Shown: positions 22,397-35,024, counted from the stretch's first letter. The stretch is DNA of 64,000 nucleotides from Protea cynaroides (GCA_028583415.1 CM053275.1:9363208-9427207); one strand, 5' to 3'. Numbers and translations: made by a program. Notes: generated by a model from the letters alone, not told the origin.

Positions 22397-22648
22397 TGAG
22401 CATTCCATCTCATTGAACTTGGTTCATACGAACGTTTCTGCAATTGTTTGCCGTTCGTTCCGAAACTGTTAGTGTTTCTGCAATTTCTTTTTAAATATCA
22501 AGCAAGACCCAGGTATCGGTTGCAGCCGTCCCAACTCCCAATGGAGCTGTCTATACCGTGCCCTTCCACACACTAAAAGTTTCGGAACGAACGGCAAACA
22601 ATTGCAGAAACATTCGTCTGAACCAAGTTCAACGAGATGGTATGCTCA
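22397..22648. repeat. Perfect-looking foldback element with 78-bp arms
   Basis: The left arm (22397-22474) and right arm (22571-22648) are inverted copies with only a few mismatches, including the block TTGTTTGCCGTTCGTTCCGA and its complement. The loop is 96 bp. No target duplication is obvious. It could be a foldback MITE, or if transcribed a long hairpin RNA. Confidence 0.8.
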
Positions 22649-23227
22649 CAAATTGGCTATCACTAAGCAAATAAAATAATTGAGTTGGAACTCCAACTCC
22701 ATCAAAAACAGAGCTCGGGAAGGCACCGAATCAAGTACTAGTTGAGTGAAAAAAGGAGCCAAATTGAGGAATGAAACCTTTGGTTGGGATCCTCGTCTGG
22801 AGTACTGGGAACTCCCGAGAACGCCCCATCGATCATCTAAGTCGAAAAGATATCTTTTGAAATTAAACTGCCACTGCTAGTGCTGTCCACAATCGATGAG
22901 CAGAAGGAAAGCCGCAAAGTATAAGCGAAAAAACCCTAGATATCTCCTCCGCCAATTTTCTCAACTCTCTCGTAAGTTATAGTTGTGCAACGGCAGCCTT
23001 CGAATTTGAATAGTTTCGCGGAAGACCGCCTTGAAAATCAAAAGTGAAAGTATCAAATTCGAACGAATGCTGACGGACGGATTGACAGCCAGTTATTAGT
23101 TAGTACAGTAAATATTTTTTTAGGGAAGATTTCTGCTCATTCTTTGAAACAACATGTTTCTCCTTCGCTTGCGATCTTTTTCTCTGATCTGATTTTCCGG
23201 GAGCGATAAACGTCTGACAGTGGCATT
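22649..23227. other. Non-coding stretch
   Basis: No gene or repeat recognised. It separates the foldback element from the first MULE MITE in the gene B 3' flank. Confidence 0.4.
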
Positions 23228-23236
23228 CTATTTTCC

Positions 23237-23384
23237 GGAACCAAATCGTCTCCTGCGGCAGGTGATTTCTGCCGCTGATCCAAGGGTTTGGAATCAGTCT
23301 GACCGCCTGCCAATACATTGGGGGTGGAACGGCTGAAATCCGACCCTTGGCAGGCGGCAGGACCGCTGGAGACGATTTGGACGC
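23237..23384 (-). mobile_element. MULE-type MITE, copy 1
   Basis: 148 bp with terminal repeats carrying CCAAATCGTCTCC and GGAGACGATTTGG, flanked by the 9-bp duplication CTATTTTCC (23228-23236 and 23385-23393). A 9-bp duplication is typical of Mutator-like elements. Its interior is the reverse complement of copy 2 at 23876 (shared CAATACATTGGGGGTGG and CCTTGGCAGGCGGCAGGA). Confidence 0.85.
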
Positions 23385-23875
23385 CTATTTTCCTTATTCT
23401 GGACTGACTATCTAATCGATGGCAGTAAAAGGTAAACTAGCATTTCCCTTTACAACAAGGGTATTACTATCAATCAATCAAAAAATGGTTTTGAACTGAC
23501 ATCAATATCTAACGAAACTATCTTACCGCCTTGAGTCTTTTTGTTACAGCGTTTGAAAATTTAGATAATAATTGTTGATGTCAGAAACTATGGGGTGCTA
23601 GGTGATGTTTCTCAGACTATACCATCTATAGTCTGAATAGTACCTGATGTTTTCCCTAACAACAATAATAACAAGATAAAAATAATAACGATGAATTTAT
23701 TTACTTATTTTTCTCTTTCTTCTTCCCAAAATTTCCTTCCGCAGTCTCTACGTAATCCACCGAAGCATCCATGAAACTCCAGTCAACCTTGAGGCTCCAC
23801 AGAGCCCATTAAAAATTTAGTGAACAAGTCTATCTCGATGAAATCTTCTTCAGTTTCTAAGGTATTGGAATTCAA

Positions 23876-24024
23876 GCAACCAAATCCTCTCCTGCGGTCC
23901 TGCCGCCTGCCAAGGGCCGGATTTCAGCCGGCCCACCCCCCAATGTATTGGCAGGCAGCCAGACCGAACCCCGGCCCTTGGATCTGCGGCAGGAACCTCC
24001 TGCCGCAGGAGACGATTTGGATCC
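23876..24024 (+). mobile_element. MULE-type MITE, copy 2, with empty site
   Basis: 149 bp, same family as 23237-23384 in the opposite orientation. The duplication GGAATTCAA lies at 23867-23875 and 24025-24033. The sister unit of gene C reads TATTGGAATTCAATCATACA at about 33930, the uninterrupted site with one copy of GGAATTCAA. This proves the boundaries and dates the insertion after the unit duplication. Confidence 0.9.
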
Positions 24025-24033
24025 GGAATTCAA

Positions 24034-24407
24034 TCATACAAATAGGACCAATTTTTAGAAAACCGTGTAATAAGGAATTTAAAATGGATCGATCAGAACG
24101 TGATCAAGAATTAAGACAATGCAGCATCCTAATCCATCCGTCCAATAATAGAGATAGTTTTAGTATTTAAGGGAAGAGATGTTAAGATAATAAGATCAAA
24201 AGGCACAAACACCCGGTGGAATAACTGGTTGTATCGTCGATCGGTTGTAAACACACAAAGCCATTTTGAATTAATCACTCGAGAATTCCTAAAAAGACCT
24301 TTCTTATAAATAAGATTACGAGAACTAATATCATCAATTCTACCTCTCGCTTTCCTTTATTTCTATATATATAATTAATTATAGCCATATCCTTCCGTTG
24401 AAGGTTT

Positions 24408-24444
<37 letters not shown>

Positions 24445-24455
24445 GCGTTCATGAC
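24034..24455. repeat. 3' flank of gene B, no gene
   Basis: No gene. It matches 33940-34150 and 34520-34690 in the gene C unit. A (GA)n run (about 24411-24440) lies about 15 bp from the gene B stop codon, as in gene A. Confidence 0.7.
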
Positions 24456-25744
24456 TCAACAAGAGTTGCAGTTGCAAGACACGGGAATGCCTTTACAGAC
24501 GCGGAGGTGGCATTGGAAACTATAGCAGCAGGCCATATTAGTGCAGGTGCTGGTTCCACTTTTCTTGCAGCAGCACTGCCTGCATGACAGAAATGGTGCC
24601 ATTTTTTGTTCCGGTCCCCATCCATTGCCGCTGCTATTGAAGTAAATCTGATACTTCTTTGGCTCCACGGTACTAATAATTCTCTTTCTACTTTTTCTCC
24701 GGTTGGTATCCACACGTTGTTACCAGAACATGCATGTGAGTGTTTTGTAAATCCATCTTGTCAGTATCCCATTTTTGCTATCCCTAGCCAAATAGAACTT
24801 TACTGGTATATGATAGCAAGAAAAGGGGAGGCGAAGAAAACTCTCTTAAACCAACATTTTAATCAATGTCCGTGCACCCTCTATGATGTTTTGAGCTGAC
24901 CAAAGTACCCCAGTGTGCGAGAGCCTTGGTGATCATATTCGAAAAAGGTTGCAGGTCAATTCAAGGTTTGGACGTTAAGCGACGACTTCGAGGCTGATTT
25001 TGGCAGGCTCTACAGCAAGGTCATGGGCTGCCATCTGCATGGATGCATAGGTCTTGGAAATACTTTTGAAATGAGACCAAAATTGCTCAATTCTGATATC
25101 AAAGGAAGAAAATATGGCAATTTCAGTCCAGAAATAAGTACAAGGGATTTTTCTGAAAATAATAATAAATTGTCCAGGGGTTTGCATATAAATTATCAAG
25201 TTTAATTATTTAAACTTCACGTCCCTATATCTTGATCATCCAACGTCCAAATCAGACGATTCAAGCGTTAGTATGCTCCATTGTTTGTCCTCTTCAAAGT
25301 GGACGTAAAGAATTTTGGACAGAAGTCGCCAGTGGGTCTCATGCAAAGTTGCCAGTGGGATTATCGTCAAAACTTCAAATCTTCATATTTTGGTCATCTG
25401 ACGTCCGAATCAGGTGATTCGAGCACTAGTGTGCTCCTTTGTCCGTCCTCTTCAAAGTGAATGTGGAAAATCTGAGACAGAGGCCGTCAAAATTTTTCAT
25501 GCGGAGTTACAAGCTGAGAGGACCCATAATAGAGAGAGAAACCAGTTCAGACCCAACTCAGCCCAACCCAGCTCAAGCCCATTTGGTCCAATCCCGAACC
25601 AGTCCGGACCAAGTCGGTTCAACCCCTGTGGTTGTATCTTGTATTTTTGTTATACATATGTGTTTATATGAAATATATTATATATATTTATATATTATAT
25701 AATATTTTTATATATTATATTATTATATCATATATATGTATATG

Positions 25745-25856
<112 letters not shown>

Positions 25857-25859
25857 ATC

Positions 25860-26135
25860 AGAGAGGAGAAAGAGAAGCATGAGAAGGAGAGAGAACCCGA
25901 CAAGCAAGAAAAACTGAGGAGAGAGAGAGAGGGAAGAAACCGTAAAGAGAGAGAGAGAGAAGGGAACAACCATAAAGAGAGAGAGAGAGAGAGAGGACAG
26001 ACGTGAGAAGGATCAGAGAGGACAGAAGCACGGAAAGAGAGATAAAGGATCAGACGAGGAGCGAGGATAGAGAGAAGCACGGAAAGAGAGAGAGAGAGAG
26101 AGAGAGAGAGGATCAGACAGGAAAGAAAGAGGGAG
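25860..26135. repeat. Purine-rich (GA) tract in the solo LTR
   Basis: Imperfect GA/GGAA sequence that follows the (AT)n run, as it does in the second Ogre-type LTR (60420-61440). Open frames here are low-complexity. Confidence 0.8.
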
Positions 26136-26854
26136 AAGATCGATGGAGGTGCTGCTACACTCCACCTCTTCTCCCTAAAACCCAACCACCTTCCATACTC
26201 CATTAAACCCAGTTTCCATCATTGAGCCCCACTCCACCTCTTCTCCCTAAAACCCAGCCGACTAGCTCCAGTGCCCCATCCCTCTTTGAATGCACCCACC
26301 TTCTCCCATCGACACCTCAAGTTACCCAGCCAAACAACCCATGCCGCCCAGCCAAGCTACCTCCTCCACTAACCTGCAACACTCCACCTCCCATAATCTG
26401 TACAGAGCACCACCACCGTGTAGACACCAGCAGTCTCCATCGAGTCCCTCACTAGTCGACACCTCATAGTAGCACCTCACAACAGCCATCCCTCATAACT
26501 CCAGTCTCCTTCATTGAGCCCTACTCCACCTCTCTTCATCCAACCTCTTGCTTCTATAAATACCCCACCGATGCTTATAAGGAAGGGGAGTTTTTTTTGG
26601 GAAGGCCGGCCCTTCTATTTCCTTTCGAAATCCCCATTCCCCCCATCACCTGCAACAACCATACTCACCCTCTTGTTGTTTATCATCTTTTGCCCCCTAC
26701 CCATCTCTCTCAACTTGCACCCAGCAGCCCCCTGCCCATCTCTCCCAACTCGCACCCAGCAGCCAAGCACAACCATCCCTCATACCTGTCCGCAACTCGT
26801 ACCTAGCGACCATCCCACACCTGTCTGCAACTCGCACCCAGCAGGCGAGCATGA

Positions 26855-27010
26855 CCATCCCTCATAATTGTCCACAACTCGCATCCAGCGACCATCCCTC
26901 ATAACTGTCCGCAACTCGCACCCAGCGACCATCCCTCATAATTGTCGGCAACTTGCACCAAGTGACCATCCCTCATAACTGTCCGCAACTCGCACCCAGC
27001 GACCATCCCC
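26855..27010. repeat. 37-bp tandem repeat in the solo LTR
   Basis: About four copies of a unit containing AACTGTCCGCAACTCGCACC and AGCGACCATCCCTCAT. Looser copies extend from about 26720 to 27080. Non-coding. Confidence 0.75.
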
Positions 27011-28196
27011 CACTTGTCCGCATCTCGCACCCAACAGCCATCCCACACCTGTCAGCAACTCGCACCCAGCAGCCGAGCATGACCGTCCCCGTGAGATCCT
27101 GCGAGGACCTTCATCATCAACTCGAGGATCCTCGCGACATCCTGCGACGATCATCATCATCGATCCTCGCGACATCCTGCTGTTCAATCTCGTCGACACA
27201 CATCAGGTTGGTTTCCAGTTTATCATACTTGTATGTCATATTGTGGATGTTTGCTTCATTTTATTATTGTATCTTCGCATACATGATGATTCTTTGATCA
27301 TATGCATCGGCTTCCACATGTGCATGTTGGGTTTTGGCTCAACCTTTCTTGTTATGCATGTAATGAAATGAAATATGACCGTTGATCTTGCATTTTGGAG
27401 GATGAAATTGATCCGATGTGCTTGAAAATTTTAATGTGATTGGTCCGATCATGTGATTAGAATTTTAATGCGGGTGATCCAACCACATGATCTGAATTTT
27501 ATGAGAATTGATCATGATCATATAATTGGAATTTTCATGGGTTGATCATGGTTTTTGATTTGGAATTTTGATGTGATTTTAAAGTAATTGGAACCATTGG
27601 ATTGTTTTGATAAGTGATTTTATCGAATATGAGCAGTTAGATTATCATGATGAGTGATCTGGGCCACTAGATTATCTTTGGGAGTTGTTTAAATGAATCT
27701 GAACGGTTGGATTATGATCTTGAGGGATTTGAACCGTTGGATTTTTATTGTGAATGATTTTGAGTGATTTGGACTATTATATCTTCATCATGGGTGTTTA
27801 AAAGGAGTTTGAACCATTGGATCTTGGTCATAAGTGTCTTAGATGAATCTGGACCATTGAATCTTCATCATGGGTGCTTAAAATGAATTTGAACCATTGG
27901 ATTGTCTTTCTGAGTATTTTAAATGAATCTGAGCCATTTGGATGTTTACCATGAATATTTTAAATGAATCTGGCCCGACGGACTGCCCACTTGGATATCC
28001 CGAGTGTGGGATGTGAGTGAAATTTAGTGTACCCCCGTGTGTGGGGAGTTGAGGCATTTGATCTTTCTTGAGTGTTGTCACGCGTGTCCATGGCTCGTCA
28101 ATCCATGGAAACTAAGCTGGACCTGATTCTCGAGAGACAGAGGTCTCGACAGATACGTAGGCTGCGGGGGAGTTTGGTCACTCCACGCTCGGTCAA

Positions 28197-28535
28197 ATTG
28201 AGGTAAGTTATATGTATTATGGGATTACCTCAGCGAGGGGATTTCTCTATGGAAGGGAATGCCTCTACACCCTGAGATGGGTTCCACTGTTGTGGGAACA
28301 TCTCTCCGCTTGATGTGTTCCAATATTTTGAGAGCATCATTTTTACACACACAATTCAAATTGAGGTAAGTTCCATGTATTATGGGATTACTTCGGTGAG
28401 GGGATTTCCTTATGATAGGGAATATTTTTACATTGAGATGGGTCCCACTGTTGTGGGGACATCTCTCACCATCAGATGTGTTCCATGATTATGAGAGCAT
28501 CCGTCACTTGGGATGCGTTCCAATATTTTGGGAGC
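28197..28535. repeat. 162-bp tandem duplication in the solo LTR
   Basis: The block from about 28201 (AGGTAAGTTATATGTATTATG) recurs at about 28363 with scattered changes, giving two copies of a 162-bp unit. Confidence 0.75.
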
Positions 28536-29538
28536 GTCCCTCTTCTTGCACGCACCTGGTACGTACACACCCGATCGAACTACGTTTGGCCTGATTCCCG
28601 CCGTACAGGGATACGTAGGCGGTCTGGGATTTTCCCAGACCTTGGTCATATGTTGTATATCATTTTTTTCCTTTCTTTAGATGCATGATTAGGCCGTTCA
28701 TTAAATTCTTTAATTCATTTTGTGATTATTTTCTTATTTAATTTATTTAATTTCAGCTTATGCCATGCATAGTTAGTAAAGAATTAGAGATCAATTTAGG
28801 ATTTCCCCTTCTATCTTGTATTGTATTTAGATAGCCCCAAGTGTTCATAAATTGTAGGAAATGATAGGATTTAGGGAGACCGGTTCAACCGGACGAGTTG
28901 GGTGTCTAACATCTTCCAAACTAGTAATTTGGCACTTATCCATCTTTGGTGAGACAAGATAGTCATTCCATTTGCGCGAGTCATTAGTGTCCCCCACTGA
29001 GGGACATCATTTATAGGTCATAGACCTTATCTAGGTGGCGACTCCAGTCTTCTTACCCTCTAATGGCATGAGTGGATGTAATCCGAAGGTGAGAACTTTC
29101 CAGATCCCAGTTTGAGTGTAATGAGGGTAGACAAGTTTCACAACATATAAACTCAAATTTTAAAAATGAGGATATTAAATTTTCTTAATTTTTTCCCCGG
29201 TCCTCACACATCTGTATATCATTCCAAATTAGGATCCAAGTAGAATATGAAATCCAATTTAATACAAACATGAACGACTCTAGAATGGAAAAGCTAACGA
29301 GAAAGAGAAGTCAGGAATTTCAGACCCATTTATCTATTTACGTATGTTATAAGCATGCAGATGATCAGGGAGATTGACATACCTGTAATATTAGTAGCAG
29401 TAGTAGTACTACAGATATGGGCGGCCAAGAGAAGAAGTAGAGTTACTACTTTTCTTGCGTTTTGATTGATTGTCATTCCATCCATCCTACATACATCAAT
29501 ACAGATCGTGTGTGTTTATATATATAACACACACACAC

Positions 29539-29545
29539 ACACATA

Positions 29546-29587
<42 letters not shown>
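29539..29587. repeat. (GA)n microsatellite upstream of gene B exon 1
   Basis: A CA run, then GA repeats. The equivalent position upstream of gene A (9161-9180) and gene C (about 35668-35698) also carries GA repeats. Confidence 0.85.
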
Positions 29588-29591
<4 letters not shown>

Positions 29592-29650
29592 AGCTGATAT
29601 AATAAATTACACTACCATTTGTGATGGAATAGATTCATGGGAAAGATCTT

Positions 29651-30340
29651 TGATATTTTTGGGGATAAATATTACCCTCAATAACCACATGACACATGGA
29701 AAGCGGTAAGACTAGTCAACCATGACACATGAAAAGCACTGAAGACTGGTCAACCACAATACATGGAAAGTAACCAAGGAATAGTCAAACTACAACTATC
29801 TACAAGGGCAACATAGACCTTTCACATAGAGTAAAAAGATACACCCGTCATTATGCAAGATGATCAAGGGTAAAAGAGAAATCACACAATACATGGCGTC
29901 AGCAATAATTGCGCTTATAAATACTTCCAATCCTCAAAAGTCAAATCACAACAATATTGTAAGAGCTTTTGGCCCACTTTGCCTGACACACATCACTCAG
30001 CCTCAACCGTTCGGTATTTACCATAACCCTCCTATCTCGCTAAATATACAAAAGGTCAAGCATAATCCTGATTATCTATGGGCTAGAGTCCTAACTTAAG
30101 CATCGAAGTGGTTACGGGGCAACAAGTCCGATCCCAATTTTGCATTGTTCTGTCGTCTGCAGGTTTGAAGGTCAACAGAAGACCTAGGAGTAGATTCTAG
30201 CGGCAACAAATTGGCGCCCACCATAGGGCCCATAGGAAAACTTTGGTAAGACCATCCGAGACTTGGCTTTGTCAACCAACATGGTTCATTTGACCAGGAG
30301 TCATGGAATAATTCCACCTCCCCAAAACAATCATGTGAGG
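29651..30340 (+). mobile_element. Tat-like gypsy 5' LTR with primer-binding site, truncated
   Basis: The LTR spans 29651-30208 (TGATATTTTTGGGGATAAAT to GGCAACA, 558 bp). It is followed two bases later by TTGGCGCCCACCATAGGGCC (30211-30230), close to the TTGGCGCCCACCGTGGGGCC-like primer site typical of Tat-lineage gypsy elements. The start of an internal region follows (frame MVHLTRSHGIIPPP from about 30280) and is lost by about 30340. The 3' part of the element is absent. Confidence 0.7.
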
Positions 30341-30624
30341 GGAAGAAAAAGCGAAGGGGACAATATCAGTCATGGATGGATGCACAATCCTCTTTTACTG
30401 ATTTATGGTTTTACTGATTTATGATTTTACTGATTTACATGTTATATTATATATATTTTTACTGATTTTCCACGTCCTTCCTTCCAATACAACAGCTCAA
30501 AATTCATTCCCTCACTTGTTCTTACACAATTAATTTTTTTTTGTTTTCATGTAAATACATTGGCAAATTTTGGCGAAAATTGCATTCCTATAAACAGTTC
30601 ATTTTTCTGCTTCCCAATACTTGG
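30341..30624. other. Non-coding AT-rich stretch
   Basis: Contains repeats of TTTTACTGATTTATGG (30395-30475), also seen at about 32770-32880. No gene. Confidence 0.5.
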
Positions 30625-32315
30625 GATTCAAATTGTCGCCTATTGTGGTATCAACAGGTGACTCGGCTGACTGGACCTGATGGCCGACATGTGGCAGAGG
30701 GAAGATCTGACGTTTGTCATAAACCCTTTGTAGGATACATTATGATGAGTCGATTTTACCTAAACAAATACCCTCTTTCTCCAGTGATTTCATTCTGTGA
30801 AGTCCTCTACTTTCTCCCTTTGGACCTCAACCTGCAACTACTGTTAGGTTAAGGAGTCACCATCACTGCCACTGCCATAAACTAAAGAAGGAATAGAGGT
30901 ATAGGGGAAGCTTCTTCTTCGGATTCCCTTGCAGAAACCCTTCTTCTCCTTCTGAGACCGTTCTTCTCAAACTCCCTTTCTTCTTCTTCTCCTTCTTCCC
31001 AGACCCTTCTTCTCAAACTCCCTTTCTTCTTCTTCTTCTCGAACCTTATCTAAATCCCATGGTTGAGCACTCACAAGTGGAGGATCTTGAAAGTTCCAGT
31101 AGCTACATAAAAAATTAGGAGATGGGGAATCTCTGTGTGACAAAACTGAAACACAACACCATCAATTGAGGAGGGAGAAGGAAGATTCTAGTTTTACATA
31201 CTTCTATTATGATGCTCTTCCAAATTTCAAGCTTGTTTGTAGCTTGTTTGTCTACCGATCTGCCATGACTGTTGAGCCAGTTACCCCCCTACTTTTCTCA
31301 ATCTGCAATTCCAAATCTGGGGTTTTGGAGGTCTGGGACTCTGACCCACTAAATGATGAAGATTTTTATGGGGAAGAATGTTGTGAAGATTTTTATGGGG
31401 AAGAATGTTGTGATACAATGAATGAAATTGATTCGAAATTTTCAATGTGCTATATTATGCCTTGTTTATTTTTTGGAGTTCAGTTAGTTATAATTCTATT
31501 TAATTTTTCCTCGCCATTAAAACTAAACTAAAATTGCTAGACAATGAGAAGTCAGACAAGAAGGGAAAGGTTTAAAGAGGACAGTCACCACTGTGTAAAA
31601 GAAGGAATTAGACCCAGTTGCAGGATCAAAGGAAAAGTAATCAGGATAACCAAACTGCGCAGCTCCAAGGGGATGAAGGAAAGGGAAAAGTGTGTGGTGT
31701 AAATGGACAGAGAAATGAATTATCTCAAAAGCAGAGGATGATGTTGCTAGAATTGACCCAAAATACGATAGTTGTCACCAAATGCCGGTGATTTATAGAG
31801 GGTCGATGGCATTGTCTGTCACCAAATGCCGGTGATTGACATAGGGTCGATGGTATTGTCTATCACCAAATGGGGTTTGAGAAGATTTCCAAGAAAGGGG
31901 GTTTGAGAAGAAGAAGAACAAAGGGAGTTTGAGAAGAAGGGTCTAGGAAGGAGGAGAAGAAGAAGAAAGGGAGTTTGAGAAGAAGGAGAAGATCCAAGGC
32001 CTCACAGTAGTTGCAGGTGGAGATCCAAGGAGAGGACTTTGCAGAATGAAATCGCTGGAGAAAGAGGGAGAAGAAGATGAAAGGGAGTTTGAGAAGAAAG
32101 AGAAGATCCAAGGCCTCACGGTAGTTGCAGGTCGAGATCCAAGGAGAGGACTTCGCAGAATGAAATCCCTGGAGAAAGAGGGTGTTTGTTTAGGTAAAAT
32201 CAATTCACCATAATGTATCCTACAAATTGTTTATGACGAACGTCAGATTTTCCCTTTGCCACGTGTCGTCCATCGATTCCAGTCAGCCGCCCCAGTAGGC
32301 GACGATTTGAATCCC
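30625..32315. mobile_element. MULE-like element with long inverted repeats
   Basis: About 1.69 kb. The termini contain CAAATTGTCGCCTA (left) and TAGGCGACGATTTG (right), related to the CCAAATCGTCTCC ends of the short MITEs. A direct repeat AATACTTGG (30616-30624 and 32316-32324, or 11 bp with CC added) flanks it. The inverted repeats are long: left 30625 to about 31045 pairs with right about 31870 to 32315. They include a pyrimidine-rich CTTCTTCTCAAACTCCC block facing a purine-rich GGGAGTTTGAGAAGAAG block. No transposase is recognised. An ORF at 31166-31531 (121 codons) has a 27-bp internal duplication but no known motif. Confidence 0.75.
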
Positions 32316-32324
32316 AATACTTGG

Positions 32325-33200
32325 AATTCAAAGAAATTTTTAATGGAATCTCATTCCATATCACAACACCATTCATGAAAAGCTTGTCGATCGCTACTAA
32401 ATTTCAGATTTTGTCCCTTCTATCCTTTTCTTTTTGTTGCTCCAGATTTTCTCCAAAAGAAAATTCTGCAACATTCAGTTAACCATCCCATTGCATCTTG
32501 TCATTTAAATTTCTCTCACATACACGTAGTCCATTTCACTTTGAAATTCACAGTGTTCTTTTAAGATAGAACACACCTGAATCCCCCACACCTATATCAA
32601 TTTGGAAGTTCATTATTTCAGCACTTGATTAAGCATATCAACCTATATCAATTTGAAACTTCCTTGGTCTCACCATGCTTAATTCTTAAACCTAGGTAGA
32701 AATTAAGGAATGAATTTAATTATATTATATTTTTCTGTTTTACATATGATATGGTGATATATGATATGGTTTTACCAATTTATAGTTTTACCGATTTATG
32801 GTTTTACTGATTTATGGTTTTACTGGTTTATAGTTTTCCTGATTTGCATGCTATATTATATATAGTTTTACTGATTTACTTATATGAATTTAATTATATT
32901 ATATTCTTCTGTTTTGCATATATAATATGGTTAGATTACTTACGAGATATGGTTTCTATTGATAATAATGATATTAGTCTTAACTGAAGGAGGTTACAAA
33001 TACGTTGTAACTAATTTTCAGATGTCCTTGTATGAAATACTTTCATTGGTGGAATTCAAGACAAGAATGTAATTTCACAATTTTATCTCTAAATATTAAA
33101 AAACTGATCATAACTCAAGTGATAGTCTTTGTTTATTTGAAACGGCACAATCATTAAGGTTCTGTTTCCATCTAAAATAGTGGGAGGAGGAACCAATAAA
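32325..33200. repeat. Upstream unit flank of gene B
   Basis: No gene recognised. Bases 32960-33200 match 9700-9830 plus 10240-10350 and 51830-52090. TTTACTGATTTATGG-type repeats lie at 32770-32880. Confidence 0.6.
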
Positions 33201-33640
33201 ATAGGATTTTCATTATGTGGAGATGTTGTTCACCGAGCTTGGAGCACAGTGGTTAATGGTTGTGCAATGTTTCAGCTCTCCCAGAAGTTTAAACACTGCC
33301 AGTTTTCTCTTTAAAAATGGATTAAAAATCACTTCGGGAATATCTTTCTTCAATAACAACTTCTCTCTGAGCTTTCTTGTCTTCAATCGTGAGGGAAGCG
33401 GGGGGCTGTTGGGGATGACAAAATCAAATCCAAGCTCAATTAGATGAAATTCTGTTGTGAGAAGAACTTCACTGGCAGCAAAAATACATGTTTCTTGGCT
33501 CATAGCTGGGGATGCATTTTTTCATGCTACTACAATGGAGCTGCACTCTTATATCAAAATCTATTGGTTAAAAATTGATGGAACTTGGACTAATAATGCT
33601 AGATTGATTGAGAGCACTATTCTTGCTTAAGTTCATCGAT
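33201..33640 (+). pseudogene. LINE ORF2 fragment
   Basis: Translates in pieces to a LINE linker between endonuclease and reverse transcriptase: FQLSQKFKHCQFSLKKWIKN and HFGNIFLQ, then DEILLREELHWQQK. The homologous block at 52110-52600 belongs to the sister unit. The order and wording resemble the linker at 3120-3420 of the first LINE. Heavily broken. Confidence 0.6.
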
Positions 33641-33657
33641 TTGTATCATGAGTAAAA

Positions 33658-33659
33658 CG

Positions 33660-33718
<59 letters not shown>

Positions 33719-33730
33719 AATAATAATAAT
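33658..33730. repeat. (ACA)n then (AAT)n microsatellite
   Basis: About 20 units of ACA followed by a few AAT units. Simple repeat only. Confidence 0.95.
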
Positions 33731-33739
33731 ACAAAAGTA

Positions 33740-34689
33740 ATAATAATACAAAAGTAATAATGATGAATTTATTTATTTATTTTTTTCTTTCTTCTTCCCA
33801 AAATTTCCTTCCGGAGTCTTTACGTAATCCACCGAAGCTTCCATGCAACTCCGATCAGCCTCGAGGCATGCCCATTAAAATTTTAGTGAACAAATATGTC
33901 TCAATGGAATCTTTTTCAGTTTTAAGGTATTGGAATTCAATCATACAAACAGAACCAATTTTTAAAAAACCATGTAATAAGGAATTTTAAATGGATCCAT
34001 CGGAATGTGATCAAGAATTAAGACAATGCAGCATTCTAGTCCAGCCGTCCAATAATAAAGGTAGTTTTAGTATTTAAGGGGAGAGATGTTAATAAAAAAA
34101 GATCAAAAGGCACAAACACCCAGTGCAATAATTGGTTGTATCTATAGGGAATAATCTCATATTGTTAATGAGATTGGAATCATGTGGTCTTATATATGGA
34201 GAGTCCCTCTACTTACTAGTTTGAACTTTTGAGTTGGAAACTTGACATGTCCTTCCAGATGCACAAAAGAGGGACTATGGTCACTCAAAGAGAGACTATA
34301 TGTCACCCACAGAGGGATCAGTCACCCAAAAAGAGAAACTAGTCACTTGAAAAGTGTTATGTAATGTCACATATATTACCACATATATACCACCAAACGG
34401 TGGGTTACATGTGATGAGGAATATTAGGAATAGTCCCACATTGCTAATAGATTGGAATCCTATGGTCTTATATATGGAGAATCCCTCTACTTTTTAGTTT
34501 GAACTTTTGAACTGAAAACTTGACAATATTGTAAACACACAAAGCCATTTTGAATTAATTAATCACTCAAGAATTCTTGAAAAATACCATTCTTATAAGA
34601 TATACGGGAATTAATGTCGTCAATTCTACCTCTTGCTTTCTTTTTTTCTCGTGAAGTTTTATTTCTATATATCTAGTGAATGAAAGCCA
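33740..34689. repeat. 3' flank of gene C, no gene
   Basis: Matches the gene B flank at 23690-23870 and 24034-24400. It contains the empty site of MITE copy 2 at about 33930. A segment at 34140-34520 (two copies of a CTTATATATGGAGA-containing unit, near 34190 and 34470) is absent from gene B and may be another insert. Confidence 0.65.
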
Positions 34690-34698
34690 TATCCTTCC

Positions 34699-34943
34699 AG
34701 GATCCAAATCGTCTCCCACCTGGGTTTGGGCGGGAGATTGGGCGGCCCGGATGGATGACCGCCATCTAGCATTCGGAGGGATCCGAGCCCTCCATCCGAG
34801 CCGACCCCCCAATCGGCTCAGCTTGTTGACTGGGGGGTTGACTCGGATGGAGGGCTCGGATCCCTCCGAGTGCCAGTTGGCGACCATCCATCCAGGCCGC
34901 CCAATTTCCCGCCCAAACCATAGGCGGGAGACGATTTCTTTGC
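34699..34943. mobile_element. MULE-type hairpin MITE, copy 3, with empty site
   Basis: 245 bp, strongly palindromic, with CCAAATCGTCTCCC at the left and GGGAGACGATTT at the right. The 9-bp duplication is TATCCTTCC (34690-34698 and 34944-34952). The gene B unit reads GCCATATCCTTCCGTTGAAGG at about 24384 with no insert, which is the empty site. The arms contain GGAGGGATCCGAGCCCTCCA and its complement. Confidence 0.9.
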
Positions 34944-35024
34944 TATCCTTCCATTGAAGGTTTATTTAGAGAGAGGGGAAACGGACGCCGTTTTATTTCT
35001 ATATATCTCATGAAGTTTTATGGC

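Noticed and set aside
31166..31531. Novel 121-residue protein gene
   Set aside because: It lies in a non-autonomous element between inverted arms and has no motif beyond a 27-bp duplication.
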